This document shows, in pieces, positions 35,194 through 45,233 of a DNA stretch of 64,000 nucleotides. The position numbers were made by a program, and so were the translations under genes. Source of the stretch: Pelomonas sp. SE-A7 (GTDB lineage: Bacteria; Pseudomonadota; Gammaproteobacteria; Burkholderiales; Burkholderiaceae_C). The notes under the pieces are model-generated. The model was not told where the DNA came from and did not search any database. It was given only the letters and a program-made list of their open reading frames with translations. Location: contig NZ_JAUASW010000001.1 of the NCBI RefSeq assembly GCF_030345705.1, forward strand, positions 930,001 to 994,000, given 5' to 3'. Each line of letters begins with the position of its first letter. Position 1 is the stretch's first letter.

Positions 35194-36048
35194 CTAGCCC
35201 TTGCGCGCCACCCAGAAGCCGAACAGCGCGGCGGTGCAGAACATCAGCAGGCTGTAGATCGCCGCCGGTATGGCCATGCCGCCGTCGTTCAGCACGGCCA
35301 GGGCCAGGTAGATGGCCAGCGTGCCGTTGTGGATGCCGATCTCGAAGGCGATGGCGCGGCTCTGGCCTTCGCTCAGCCGCGCCAGCTGACCGGCGCCATA
35401 GCCCACCAGCAGGCTGGCCAGATTGAACACCAGGGCGGCCGAGCCGACCTGCTGGAAGTTGGCCACGACCAGGGCCCATTCGCGCTGCAGTATCAGCAGG
35501 ATCATCAGCACCAGGACCAGGGCCGAGGCGATCTTGACCGGCTTGTCCATGCGCTGGGCGAAGGCCGGGAACCTGGCGTGCACCAACATACCGAGGCCCA
35601 CCGGCAACAGGATCAGCAGCATCACCTCCAGCGTCTTCTGGAACTGCAGCGGAATCACCTGCTGGTTGCCCATGAAGTGCAGCAGGGAGAAATTGACGAT
35701 CAGCGGAATGCTGACGATGGCCGTGACGCTGTTGATCGCGGTCAGCGAGATGTTCAGCGCCACGTCGCCCTTGAACAAATGCGAATACAGATTGGCCGTG
35801 ATACCGCCCGGCGAGGCGGCCAGCAGCATCATGCCCACGGCCAGGCTGCCCGGCAGGCCCCAGAGCTTGCTGAGCCCAAGGCACAGGGCCGGCAGCAGCA
35901 AAGCCTGGCAGGCCAGGCCCACCAGCATGGCCTTGGGCTGTTTGAGGATGCGGCGAAAGTCGTCGAGCCGCAGATGCAGGCCCAGGCCCAGCATGATGAT
36001 GGCCAGGGCCAGGGGCAGGCCGATGGTGGACAAGGCGCTTTGCTGCAA
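35194..36048 (-). CDS. bile acid:sodium symporter (BASS) family transporter, TTG start
   Basis: A 284-residue membrane protein with about nine to ten hydrophobic helices. Family motifs are LLAASPGGITANLYSHLFKGD and FEIGIHNGTLAIYLAL. The start is TTG 36048, preceded by AGGAGA six bases upstream; the frame upstream has no better start. BASS proteins move organic anions with sodium. The substrate here is unknown, and a role with organic acids from sugar breakdown is only possible. It is transcribed away from the diguanylate cyclase. Confidence 0.85.
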   Translation of the reverse strand: MQQSALSTIGLPLALAIIMLGLGLHLRLDDFRRILKQPKAMLVGLACQALLLPALCLGLSKLWGLPGSLAVGMMLLAASPGGITANLYSHLFKGDVALNISLTAINSVTAIVSIPLIVNFSLLHFMGNQQVIPLQFQKTLEVMLLILLPVGLGMLVHARFPAFAQRMDKPVKIASALVLVLMILLILQREWALVVANFQQVGSAALVFNLASLLVGYGAGQLARLSEGQSRAIAFEIGIHNGTLAIYLALAVLNDGGMAIPAAIYSLLMFCTAALFGFWVARKG

Positions 36049-36276
36049 GTTGCGTCTCCTGGTCTTTCTGAGTTGCGGCGAGCGTAGCAGCGGCAGCGCT
36101 TCCAGCTCTGCGGGAGAGCCCTGATCCGGATGACGCCAAGCGGTCGCCGCAGAACCCTGATATGGCCGAGAACTATTTGATGGAATCCGATGGGAACCCG
36201 TCTGGGGCCGGCCTAGAATTCTTCCGACCAGACGTGCTCGGGCTGGGCGTTGGGCCAGGCCCCCGAAAGCACGCGA
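36049..36276. other. gap between divergent transporter and cyclase genes
   Basis: The first 228 bp of a 324-bp divergent gap; it should hold both promoters. I see no ORF and no clear sigma-70 hexamers. The rest of the gap (36277 onward) is the structured leader described separately. Confidence 0.35.
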
Positions 36277-36363
36277 CGCGAGTGGAATGGTTAGCCGTTC
36301 AGGTAGGCACTCAACTTGTGAAAGTTGGGATCGAATCCTTGCGCTCGGGCCAGTCCCGAGGAG
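36277..36363 (+). promoter_or_regulatory. structured 5' leader of the diguanylate cyclase gene
   Basis: Several helices can be drawn in the RNA: a closing stem 36277-36282/36338-36343, a 6-bp stem 36285-36290/36295-36300 with loop TTAG, a perfect 6-bp stem 36312-36317/36322-36327 capped by a GTGA (GNRA) tetraloop, and a perfect 6-bp stem 36344-36349/36355-36360 whose right arm overlaps the GAGGAG Shine-Dalgarno (36358-36363). The last stem could hide the ribosome site. It does not match the c-di-GMP riboswitch consensus I know. Confidence 0.4.
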
Positions 36364-36372
36364 CCGCCGGCA

Positions 36373-37866
36373 ATGTCGCAGCAGCGCGCAGGTTTCGGAC
36401 ACGGAATGAACGGAATGGCCATGGCAGCACAGAAGAGCCGCAGATCCTCGGATCGTCAGATCCAGCAGGCCGTCGAGGACGACCGCTCCCCCGCCACGCG
36501 CAAGGCCAGCGATGCCCAGCGGCGGCGAGCCTTCAACATCGCCCTGGTGCTTGTATTGGCAACGCTGGCACTGGCGCCCTTCGCCGGCGTGCAGTTGCCG
36601 AAGTTCCAGGCCTTCTTCCCGTCCTACCAGACGGCCGTCATCCTTTCGTACCTGACGACGGGTTACTTGATGATGGGCCTTTACCAGGCCACGCGGACAC
36701 GGTCGCTGCTGCATCTGAGCGCAGGCAGCTTCTTCACGGCAGGCGTGCTGGTCCTGCAGCTGATGGCCTTCCCTGGCGCCTTCGCCGAATCCGGGCCGCT
36801 GATCGGCGGGTCGCAGACCATGATCTGGCTGTGGTTCTTCTGGCATGCCGGACCGGCCCTGGGCATCCTGCTGTTTGCTTATGGAGAGCTGCGCAAGCCC
36901 GGCGCAGCGACGATCCGGCACGAGCTTGCCCTGCTCGGCAGCTTCGCAATCACGGCAACGGCCCTGTTTGCGACCGGGCTGCTGGTCACCAGCTTCCACG
37001 ACCTGCTGCCGGTGATGGACATCAAGGGAGACTTCAGCGGCATCAACAGCTCCGGCCTGGCGCCGGGACTGCAGGTGCTGCTGCTGATCGCGCTGGGCGC
37101 CCTGTGGCTGGTCAGCGGATTCAAGAAGGTCCTGCACATCTGGCTGGGCCTGTCGCTGGTCGCCTTGCTGTGCGACAACGCGATCACCATGCTTGGCACG
37201 ACCCGGCTGTCGGTCGGCTGGTACGCCGGGCGCCTGGGCGCGCTGATCTCGGCCTTCGTGGTTCCGCTGGTCTATCTGCAGGAGGTGAAGCGCTCCTACG
37301 TGCGTGCCGCCAGTGCCGTCGACAAGCTCACTGAAGAAAATGCCGACCTCGCGGTGCAGGTCGACCGAAGCCGCCACGATCCGCTGACCCAGCTCCCGGG
37401 AAGGTCCCTGTTCACGGAACGCGCCGAGACGCTGCTGGCTGCCTGCACCCGGGCGCCGTCGGGCTTTGCCACCTTGTTCATCGACCTCGACGGGTTCAAG
37501 GAGGTCAACGACCAGTACGGCCATGATCGGGGCAACGAGGTGCTGGTCCGCGTCGCGGAGATCTTGCGCGCGGAGTTGCGGGACACCGATGTTGCCGGCC
37601 GGCTGGGTGGCGATGAATTCGCCATCTGCCTGGACGTTCCCGCTGAGCTGTCGCTGGCTGTGGCCAACAAGATTGCCGGACGCATCGTCGACAAGATCGC
37701 CCAGATCGGTCTCGGTATCGGCGCCAGCGTCGGCATCAGCGCCTGTACCGAGAGCATTCGCCAGGCCCTGAGCGAGGCCGATGAAGCGATGTACGAATCC
37801 AAGAAGAGCGGCAAGAACCGCAGCACGATCTATTGCGCCAGGCCCAAGCTGGCCTTCTCGGCCTGA
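36373..37866 (+). CDS. membrane diguanylate cyclase (MASE4-like sensor plus GGDEF)
   Basis: A 497-residue protein. Residues about 50-315 hold seven to eight membrane helices in a MASE4-like sensor, followed by a short coiled coil (AASAVDKLTEENADLAVQV) and a GGDEF domain with intact active site RLGGDEF near residue 412 and an upstream R-x-x-D inhibitory site (RDTD), so product inhibition is expected. It should make c-di-GMP from GTP. I start at ATG 36373 because GAGGAG lies 9 bases before it. Confidence 0.9.
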   Translation: MSQQRAGFGHGMNGMAMAAQKSRRSSDRQIQQAVEDDRSPATRKASDAQRRRAFNIALVLVLATLALAPFAGVQLPKFQAFFPSYQTAVILSYLTTGYLMMGLYQATRTRSLLHLSAGSFFTAGVLVLQLMAFPGAFAESGPLIGGSQTMIWLWFFWHAGPALGILLFAYGELRKPGAATIRHELALLGSFAITATALFATGLLVTSFHDLLPVMDIKGDFSGINSSGLAPGLQVLLLIALGALWLVSGFKKVLHIWLGLSLVALLCDNAITMLGTTRLSVGWYAGRLGALISAFVVPLVYLQEVKRSYVRAASAVDKLTEENADLAVQVDRSRHDPLTQLPGRSLFTERAETLLAACTRAPSGFATLFIDLDGFKEVNDQYGHDRGNEVLVRVAEILRAELRDTDVAGRLGGDEFAICLDVPAELSLAVANKIAGRIVDKIAQIGLGIGASVGISACTESIRQALSEADEAMYESKKSGKNRSTIYCARPKLAFSA

Positions 37867-37930
37867 GCGCCTGGGCCCGGGCGTCCAGCTATCCAAAGAC
37901 GAGATAGGAGAGCGCAAACAAGGCATATTT

Positions 37931-37957
37931 CCAGCCTAGGTCGGCGGCCTAAGCTGG
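37931..37957. promoter_or_regulatory. inverted repeat before dgoD
   Basis: Arms of 10 bp (37931-37940 and 37948-37957) match at 9 of 10 positions around a 7-nt spacer, 22 bp before the dgoD start. Size and symmetry fit an operator for a dimeric regulator, possibly the LysR protein at 48507; a 5' UTR hairpin is the alternative. Confidence 0.4.
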
Positions 37958-37979
37958 CGGCGTCAACGCTGCGATGCCC

Positions 37980-39127
<1,148 letters not shown>

Positions 39128-39128
<1 letters not shown>

Positions 39129-40090
39129 TGAGCGTCGAGGACAGCAGTTTCCCGCGCGAGACCGCGCTGATAGGCCTGGACTGGGGCAGCAGCAGCCTGC
39201 GGGCCATGCTGATCGATGGCCAGGGCCAGGTCTTGCGCCAACGCCAATCGGCGGCCGGCGCCTCCAGCTTGCACGGTGGCGCCGATGCCTTCGTCGCCTC
39301 GCTGGATGAGTTGATAGGCGATTGGCACGGCACCGGTGTGCCGGTCCTCGCTTGCGGCATGGTGGGCAGCGCCCATGGCTGGCGCGAGGTGCCCTATGCG
39401 GCCTGCCCGGCCGATGCGGCTCAACTGGCCGCTGGTGCATTGGCCGTTGACTGGCGCGGCCGGCCCGTGCGCCTGCTGCCCGGCCTGCGCTGCGATGCCG
39501 GCACGCCCGATGTGATGCGCGGCGAGGAAACCCAGGTGCTGGGCGCCGTCGCGCTGCGGCCCGAGTTGGCCGAGGGCGCCTGCATCGTCATGCCGGGCAC
39601 CCATTCCAAATGGGCCCAGGTGCAAGGCGGCGCCGTCCAGGTCTTTGCCACGCAGATGACCGGCGAGTTGTTCGCCGTGCTGCGCAAGCATTCGGTGTTG
39701 GGCAGGCTGATGGCTGACGAGGCCACGGACGATCTGCCGGCCTTTGCCGAAGGCGTGCGCGCGGCGCGCGACCACGGTGAAGAGGGCCTAAGCCATCAAC
39801 TGTTCTCGGTCCGCACGCTGGGCCTGACCGGCCGCTTGGCCGCGAGCGCCCTGCCGGACTATCTTTCGGGTCTGCTCATCGGCCACGAGCTGCGCGCCGG
39901 ATTGCGCTGGCGCGAGCAGTCCTCTTTTCTTGCCCGCGCGCCGCTGCTGCTGATTGGCGAAGCCGCGCTTTGCCAGCGCTATGCCAAGGCGTTGGACCTG
40001 TTCGGCCTGGGCTCGGTCGAGCAGTTGCCCAATACCGCGGCGGCCGGCCTGGCCGCGCTGGCATTGCTGACCGAGGAAGTCTCGCCATGA
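39128..40090 (+). CDS. dgoK: 2-dehydro-3-deoxygalactonokinase
   Basis: A 320-residue kinase phosphorylating 2-keto-3-deoxygalactonate at O6. The N-terminal phosphate loop LIGLDWGSSSLRAML, GMVGSAHGW and VMPGTHSKWAQV are characteristic of DgoK. ATG 39128 overlaps the dgoD stop (TGATG), and the gene's end overlaps dgoA by 4 bp, so the three are translationally coupled. Confidence 0.95.
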
Positions 40091-40719
40091 GCGGCATCAC
40101 CGATCGTTTCGATGCGGCCTTCGCCGCCCTGCCCCTGGTCGCCATCCTGCGCGGCGTCCGGCCCGATGAGGTCGAGGCCATCGCCACCGGCCTGTACGAG
40201 AGCGGCTTCCGCCTGATCGAGGTGCCGCTGAATTCGCCCCAGGCCTTGGACTCGATTGCGCGATTGGCCCGCCGCCTGCCGGCGGATGCGGTGATGGGCG
40301 CCGGCACCGTGCTGAGCATGACCGCGGCCGACCAGGTCCGCGATGCCGGCGGCCAGCTGGTCGTGATGCCGCATGCCGATGTTCGCGTGGTCCGCCACGT
40401 GAAGGCCCAGGGCCTGCTCTGCGTGCCCGGCGCGGCCACGCCCACCGAGGCCTTCGCCTGCGTGGAGGCCGGGGCCGATGCCGTCAAGCTGTTCCCGGCC
40501 GAGTTGCTGACGCCCCAGGTGGTCAAGGCCATGCGGGCCGTGCTGCCGCGTGATCTGCGGCTCTTGCCGGTCGGCGGCATCACGCCGGAAGGCATGGCGC
40601 CCTATCGCCAGGCCGGCGCTTCCGGCTTCGGCCTGGGTGGTGCTCTCTATGCGCCTGGCATGACGGCAACCCAGGTGGCCGAGCGGGCGCGGGCCTTCGT
40701 CAGCGCCTGGCGCGGCTGA
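40087..40719 (+). CDS. dgoA: 2-dehydro-3-deoxy-6-phosphogalactonate aldolase
   Basis: A 210-residue class I aldolase of the KDPG/KDPGal family. Motifs are VAILRGVRPDEV, the catalytic Glu in LIEVPLNSP and the Schiff-base Lys in AVKLFPAELL. It cleaves KDPGal to pyruvate and glyceraldehyde-3-phosphate, ending the oxidative galactose route. Here dgoA is a stand-alone gene, not fused to the dehydratase. Confidence 0.95.
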   Translation: MSGITDRFDAAFAALPLVAILRGVRPDEVEAIATGLYESGFRLIEVPLNSPQALDSIARLARRLPADAVMGAGTVLSMTAADQVRDAGGQLVVMPHADVRVVRHVKAQGLLCVPGAATPTEAFACVEAGADAVKLFPAELLTPQVVKAMRAVLPRDLRLLPVGGITPEGMAPYRQAGASGFGLGGALYAPGMTATQVAERARAFVSAWRG

Positions 40720-40728
40720 CAGGCCGTG

Positions 40729-43188
40729 ATGATCAAAACCCTGCTGGCGCTAGCCTGCCTGACGGCCGCACTGTGCGCCCGGGCCGAGGAGCGCCTGCTG
40801 CTGATAGACGCCAGCGCGCCGGTCGCCGCACCGAGCACCGGCCATCTGAAGCTGGGCACGGCCGTGGCACCGAACGGTCAGCGGCTGGCAGTCAACAGCC
40901 GCTACCTGAGCCTTGACGACCAGCCCTGGCTGCCGGTGATGGGCGAGTTCCACTACAGCCGCAGCCCGGCCGCCAGCTGGGAAGCCGAGCTGCTGAAGAT
41001 GAAGGCGGCAGGCGTGGACATCGTCGCCAGCTATGTGATCTGGAATCACCATGAGCTGAACCAGGGCCACTTCGATTGGCAGGGCAACCGCGACCTGCGT
41101 CGCTTTGTCCAACTGGCGGCCAAGGCCGGGCTCAAGGCCGTGGTGCGCATAGGCCCCTGGTCGCATGCCGAGGTGCGCTTCGGCGGTTTTCCGGACTGGC
41201 TGGTCAACAGCATGCCGACGCGCAGCAATGACGCCCAGTACCTCCTCCACGTCGAACGCTTCTATGCCCAGATCGGCCAGCAGCTGAAAGACCTGCTCTG
41301 GAAGGACGGCGGCCCGGTCATGGGCCTCCAGCTGGAGAACGAATACAACCTGAGCGGCCCCGGCCGCGGCGCCGAGCACATCGCCGCGCTCAAGCAGCTG
41401 GCGATCAAGGCCGGCATGGACGTTCCGCTCTATACGGTGACCGGCTGGGACGGCGCGGTCTATCCCAGCGGCGAGGTGACGCCGGTGTTCGGCGGCTATC
41501 CGGACGAGCCCTGGTCGAAGTCGGCGACCGAGCTGCCGGCGAAGGAGACCTACGCCTTCCGCTTTGACAGCCGTGTCTCCGGCGACCTGGGCGCGCAGAC
41601 CGCCGCCAGCGCTCGCGGCACGGCCGAGACCGACATCGCCTTGACGCCTTTCCTCGGCGCCGAGTACGGGGTCGGCCTGCCGGCCATGTACCGCCGCCGC
41701 ACCCTGGTCTCGGCTGACGACATCGCCGCCATGCTGCCGGTGCAGCTGGGCTCGGGCGTCAATCTGCTGGGCTACTACATGTTTCACGGCGGGCGCAATC
41801 CACGCGGCGACTTCTCGCTCGAGGAAAGCACGGCCAGCGGCGGCTACAACGACACGCCGCGCATCAACTACGACTTCCAGGCGCCGCTGGGTCCGGACGG
41901 CCAGCAGCGCGAGGTGCTCACCCGGCTGCGGCCTTTCCATCTGTTCCTGGCCTCCTACGGCGCGCAGCTCGCCACGATGACGGTGCGCAAGCCCGAGGCC
42001 GTGCCGCCTCATCCGACCGAGCTGACGACGCCGCGCCTGGCCCTTCGCTCCCACGGCGACAGCGGCTTCCTGTTCGTCAACAACCATGTGCGGCAGCACG
42101 CGATGCCGGAGTTCCGCGACCTGCGCTTCAGCCTCAAGCTGCCGGGCGGGACGCTGACATTGCCGCGCGAAGCGATCACGCTCAGGAACGGCGACTCCTT
42201 CATCTGGCCCATCAACCTGGACCTGGACGGCACGCGCCTGGTCTATGCCAGCGCCCAGGTCGTGACCCGCTTCGACGCAGGCCCGGCGGGCATCGTCCAT
42301 GTGTTCATGGCCGCGGCCGATCAGCCTGTGGAGCTGGCCTTCTCGGCGGCCGACGCGACTCATGTGCAGGCGCCACAGACCCAACGCAGCGAGGACCAGG
42401 GTCAGGTCTTGTTCAAGGGCATACAGCCGGGCACTTCGCCGGCATTGACGATCAACAAGCCAGGCCAGCGCCCTGTGATCGTGCTGGTGCTGAGCGCGGC
42501 CCAGGGCCGCAGCCTGGTGCTGGGCGAGTTCGCCGGCCGCAAGCGTCTGCTGCTCAGCGAGCAGCAATTGTGGACCGGCAACGGGGGCCTTGAACTGCGC
42601 AGCACCGGTGAGCCGCGACTGCGCTTCGCCATCTACCCGGCCCTCGCTGCAAAGCCCAGGGCCAATCTCCCGCTGAAGGCCGTGGACCAGGACGGCCTGT
42701 TCCAGGTCTACGAAGCGACAGCACAGGCATTCGCCGGTCAGGTCTCGGCGCAGCAGACCCGCGAGGCCCGGCCCGCACCCAAGATCCAGCGCGGCGGCCA
42801 TGCTGGTGCGGCCTTGCAGCCCATCCCTGAAGCCTTCGGCACCGCCGCGAGCTGGCAGCTAGAGCTGGGCCGCGATGCGCTGACGGGCCCGGCCCTGGAC
42901 GAAGTGCTGCTGGAGCTGGACATCGTCGGAGACATGGGCCGACTCTACGGCGGCACCGAGATGCTGGACGACTGGTACTTCAACGGCCAGCGCTGGCAGA
43001 TCGGGCTCAAGGCCTTGAGCAGGGATCAGTTGGCCAAGCCGCTGAGCCTGTCGATCCTGCCGCTGCGCGCCGATGCACCTATCTACCTGCCGCGCGAGCA
43101 CAGGCCCGACTTCGCCGGCCAGCCGCAGATCGCTCAACTGCGCGGGCTGCGGCTGCTGCCGGTCTACCGGCTTTCAATGCGGCCCTGA
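40729..43188 (+). CDS. GH35 beta-galactosidase, exported
   Basis: An 819-residue protein with signal peptide (LLALACLTAALCARAEE). The GH35 barrel shows GEFHYSRSP, the acid/base Glu in LQLENEYNLS and nucleophile Glu in LGAEYGVGLP; beta-sandwich domains follow. ATG 40729 is used; a GTG directly before it is possible. Nine bases separate it from dgoA, so galactose release from galactan side chains is co-transcribed with galactonate breakdown. Confidence 0.9.
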   Translation: MIKTLLALACLTAALCARAEERLLLIDASAPVAAPSTGHLKLGTAVAPNGQRLAVNSRYLSLDDQPWLPVMGEFHYSRSPAASWEAELLKMKAAGVDIVASYVIWNHHELNQGHFDWQGNRDLRRFVQLAAKAGLKAVVRIGPWSHAEVRFGGFPDWLVNSMPTRSNDAQYLLHVERFYAQIGQQLKDLLWKDGGPVMGLQLENEYNLSGPGRGAEHIAALKQLAIKAGMDVPLYTVTGWDGAVYPSGEVTPVFGGYPDEPWSKSATELPAKETYAFRFDSRVSGDLGAQTAASARGTAETDIALTPFLGAEYGVGLPAMYRRRTLVSADDIAAMLPVQLGSGVNLLGYYMFHGGRNPRGDFSLEESTASGGYNDTPRINYDFQAPLGPDGQQREVLTRLRPFHLFLASYGAQLATMTVRKPEAVPPHPTELTTPRLALRSHGDSGFLFVNNHVRQHAMPEFRDLRFSLKLPGGTLTLPREAITLRNGDSFIWPINLDLDGTRLVYASAQVVTRFDAGPAGIVHVFMAAADQPVELAFSAADATHVQAPQTQRSEDQGQVLFKGIQPGTSPALTINKPGQRPVIVLVLSAAQGRSLVLGEFAGRKRLLLSEQQLWTGNGGLELRSTGEPRLRFAIYPALAAKPRANLPLKAVDQDGLFQVYEATAQAFAGQVSAQQTREARPAPKIQRGGHAGAALQPIPEAFGTAASWQLELGRDALTGPALDEVLLELDIVGDMGRLYGGTEMLDDWYFNGQRWQIGLKALSRDQLAKPLSLSILPLRADAPIYLPREHRPDFAGQPQIAQLRGLRLLPVYRLSMRP

Positions 43189-43280
43189 TCTATGCGATTC
43201 CTGGATAGATTCAGTCAAAACCTCGATTGGTTCGACATGCCCGGCCGGGGTAAGTTCCAGTCTGCACCCGCCCTCAGCCC

Positions 43281-44219
43281 ATGACCCCAAGCTCACAGCC
43301 CCACCGCGCCGAACTGAGCCTGGCTTTTGCCCAGGCCGCCCAGCTGGGCGAAGGCATCCAATGGCATGCGGCCAGCGGCCGCTGGTGGTGGACCGACATC
43401 GAGGGCAGCCAGCTCCATGCCTGGACACCGGGCGCCGCCAACAGCCTGAACTGCAAGCTGCCCGACCGCCTGGGCTGCTTCGCCCACACCCGCTCGGGCC
43501 AGCTGATCCTGGGCCTGGCCAAGCGTCTCTGTATTGCCCAGTTGCCTGACCTGATGGCCGAAGGAACGGCCAGCCCGGCGCTGCAGCAGCTGGTGGCCGT
43601 GGACCCCAGCGAGACGCGCACCCGTGTCAACGATGGCCGCTGCGACCGGCGCGGCTTCTTCGTGTTCGGCACCATGAACGAGGCGCGCGAGAAAAGACCC
43701 ATCGGCAGCTTCTACCAGTACTCGATCCAGCATGGACTGCGCCGCCTGGCGCTGCCGGCGGTGGCGATTGCCAACAGCGTCTGCTTCAGCCCCGATGGCA
43801 AGACCCTGTATTTCACGGACACGCTGACCCGGCGCATCCTGCAATGCGACTACGAGGCCGAGAGCGCCCAGGTCGGCAACATCCGCCTGTTCTGCGAGAT
43901 GAGCGAGCCAGGAGCCTGGCCGGACGGCTCGGTGATCGATGCCGAGGGCTGCCTGTGGAACGCCCAGTGGGGCGGCGCCCAGGTCTGCCGCTACGACCCG
44001 CAAGGCCAGCGCATGGCGAGCTACGGCGTGCCGGTGCGCAATCCCAGTTGCCCGGCCCTGGGCGGACCGGACGGCGACTGGCTGATGACGACCACGGCCC
44101 GCCAGGACAACAGCCGCGAACAGCTGCAGGCCCTGCCGCTGTCCGGCAGCCTGTTCGGCCTGCGCCTGCCCGGTTCGCTGGCCCTGCCGGAATCCCTGTT
44201 CGATGACAGCGCCGCCTGA
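43281..44219 (+). CDS. SMP-30/gluconolactonase-family sugar lactonase
   Basis: A 312-residue six-bladed propeller lactonase. The metal-site Glu in QLGEGIQWH, Asn in AIANSVCFSPDGKTLYF and Asp in WPDGSVIDAEGCLWNAQ mark the family. In this setting it would open galactono- or arabinono-lactone made by the SDR dehydrogenase at 47739. It starts a second unit 92 bp after the GH35 gene, running through the ABC transporter to the LysR gene. Confidence 0.88.
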   Translation: MTPSSQPHRAELSLAFAQAAQLGEGIQWHAASGRWWWTDIEGSQLHAWTPGAANSLNCKLPDRLGCFAHTRSGQLILGLAKRLCIAQLPDLMAEGTASPALQQLVAVDPSETRTRVNDGRCDRRGFFVFGTMNEAREKRPIGSFYQYSIQHGLRRLALPAVAIANSVCFSPDGKTLYFTDTLTRRILQCDYEAESAQVGNIRLFCEMSEPGAWPDGSVIDAEGCLWNAQWGGAQVCRYDPQGQRMASYGVPVRNPSCPALGGPDGDWLMTTTARQDNSREQLQALPLSGSLFGLRLPGSLALPESLFDDSAA

Positions 44220-44252
44220 GCGCTGAACCAGAAGATTGAAGGAGACCCTGAG

Positions 44253-45233
44253 ATGACGATTCAAAGACGCGCACTGTGCCTGGCACTGCTGATGGGCTTG
44301 AGTGGAATCAGCCTGGCCGCCGAGCCGGTCAAGATCGGCTTCTTGGTGAAGCAGGCCGAGGAGCCCTGGTTCCAGGATGAATGGCGTTTCGCCGAACAGG
44401 CCGCCAGGGAAAAGGGCTTCACCCTCGTCAAGATCGGCATTCCCAGCGGCGAGAAGATGATGGCCGCCATCGACAATCTGGCGGCCCAGAAGGTCCAGGG
44501 CTTCGTGATCTGCGCGCCCGACGTCAAGCTGGGCATGGCCGTGGCCCGCGCCGCCAAGCGCCACCAGCTCAAGGTCATGTCGGTGGACGACCAGCTGGTC
44601 GATGGCGCCGGCAAGCCCATCGCCGACATTCCCCACATGGGCATCTCGGCCTACGAGATCGGCAAGCAGGTGGGTCAGGGCCTGGCCGACGAGATCAAGG
44701 CCCGCGGCTGGAGCCTGGCCGAGGTCGGCGCGCTGCGCGTGGCCTACGACCAGCTGCCCACCGCGCGTGAACGCACCCAGGGCGCGCTGGACGCGCTCAA
44801 GGCCGCCGGTCTGCCGTTGGCCAATGTGGTGGAGGCGCCGCAGGCCAAGACCGACACCGAGAGCGCCTTCAACGCGGCCAACATCGCCTTTACCAAGAAC
44901 GCCAAGTTCAAGCGCTGGGTCGCCTTCGGCATGAACGACGAGGCCGTGCTCGGCGCCGTGCGCGCCGGCGAAGGCCGTGGCTTCAAGCAGGACGCGATGC
45001 TGGGCGTGGGCATAGGCGGCAGTCAGACGGCGTTGAACGAGTTCTCCAAGCCCCAGGCCACGGCCTTCTTCGGCACCGTCTTGATCAGCCCCAGACGCCA
45101 TGGCTACGAGACCGCCCTGAACGTCTACGAATGGGTCACGACGGGCAAGGCCCCGGCGGCGATGACGCTGACCAGCGGAACGCTGATGACGCGCAAGAAC
45201 CAGGCCGAAGTCCGCAAGCAGATGGGCCTGTGA
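44253..45233 (+). CDS. ABC transporter sugar-binding protein, AraF-like
   Basis: A 326-residue periplasmic protein with signal peptide (LALLMGLSGISLAAEP). KIGFLVKQAEEPWFQDEW and KRWVAFGMNDEAVLGAVRA are close to the L-arabinose-binding protein. Such proteins also bind D-galactose and D-fucose, which fits the neighbouring galactose genes. GGAG precedes ATG 44253. The stop overlaps the ATPase start (TGATG). Confidence 0.9.
   Translation: MTIQRRALCLALLMGLSGISLAAEPVKIGFLVKQAEEPWFQDEWRFAEQAAREKGFTLVKIGIPSGEKMMAAIDNLAAQKVQGFVICAPDVKLGMAVARAAKRHQLKVMSVDDQLVDGAGKPIADIPHMGISAYEIGKQVGQGLADEIKARGWSLAEVGALRVAYDQLPTARERTQGALDALKAAGLPLANVVEAPQAKTDTESAFNAANIAFTKNAKFKRWVAFGMNDEAVLGAVRAGEGRGFKQDAMLGVGIGGSQTALNEFSKPQATAFFGTVLISPRRHGYETALNVYEWVTTGKAPAAMTLTSGTLMTRKNQAEVRKQMGL

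Noticed and set aside
36312..36343. c-di-GMP-I riboswitch or tRNA in front of the diguanylate cyclase
   Set aside because: A GNRA hairpin and TCGAATCC-like stretch tempted both ideas, but the conserved GEMM junction bases are missing and no 7-bp acceptor or anticodon arm can be drawn.
43189..43280. Sigma-54 or sigma-70 promoter before the SMP-30 gene
   Set aside because: TTGGTT- and TCGACA-like hexamers occur but no partner at an acceptable spacing could be found.
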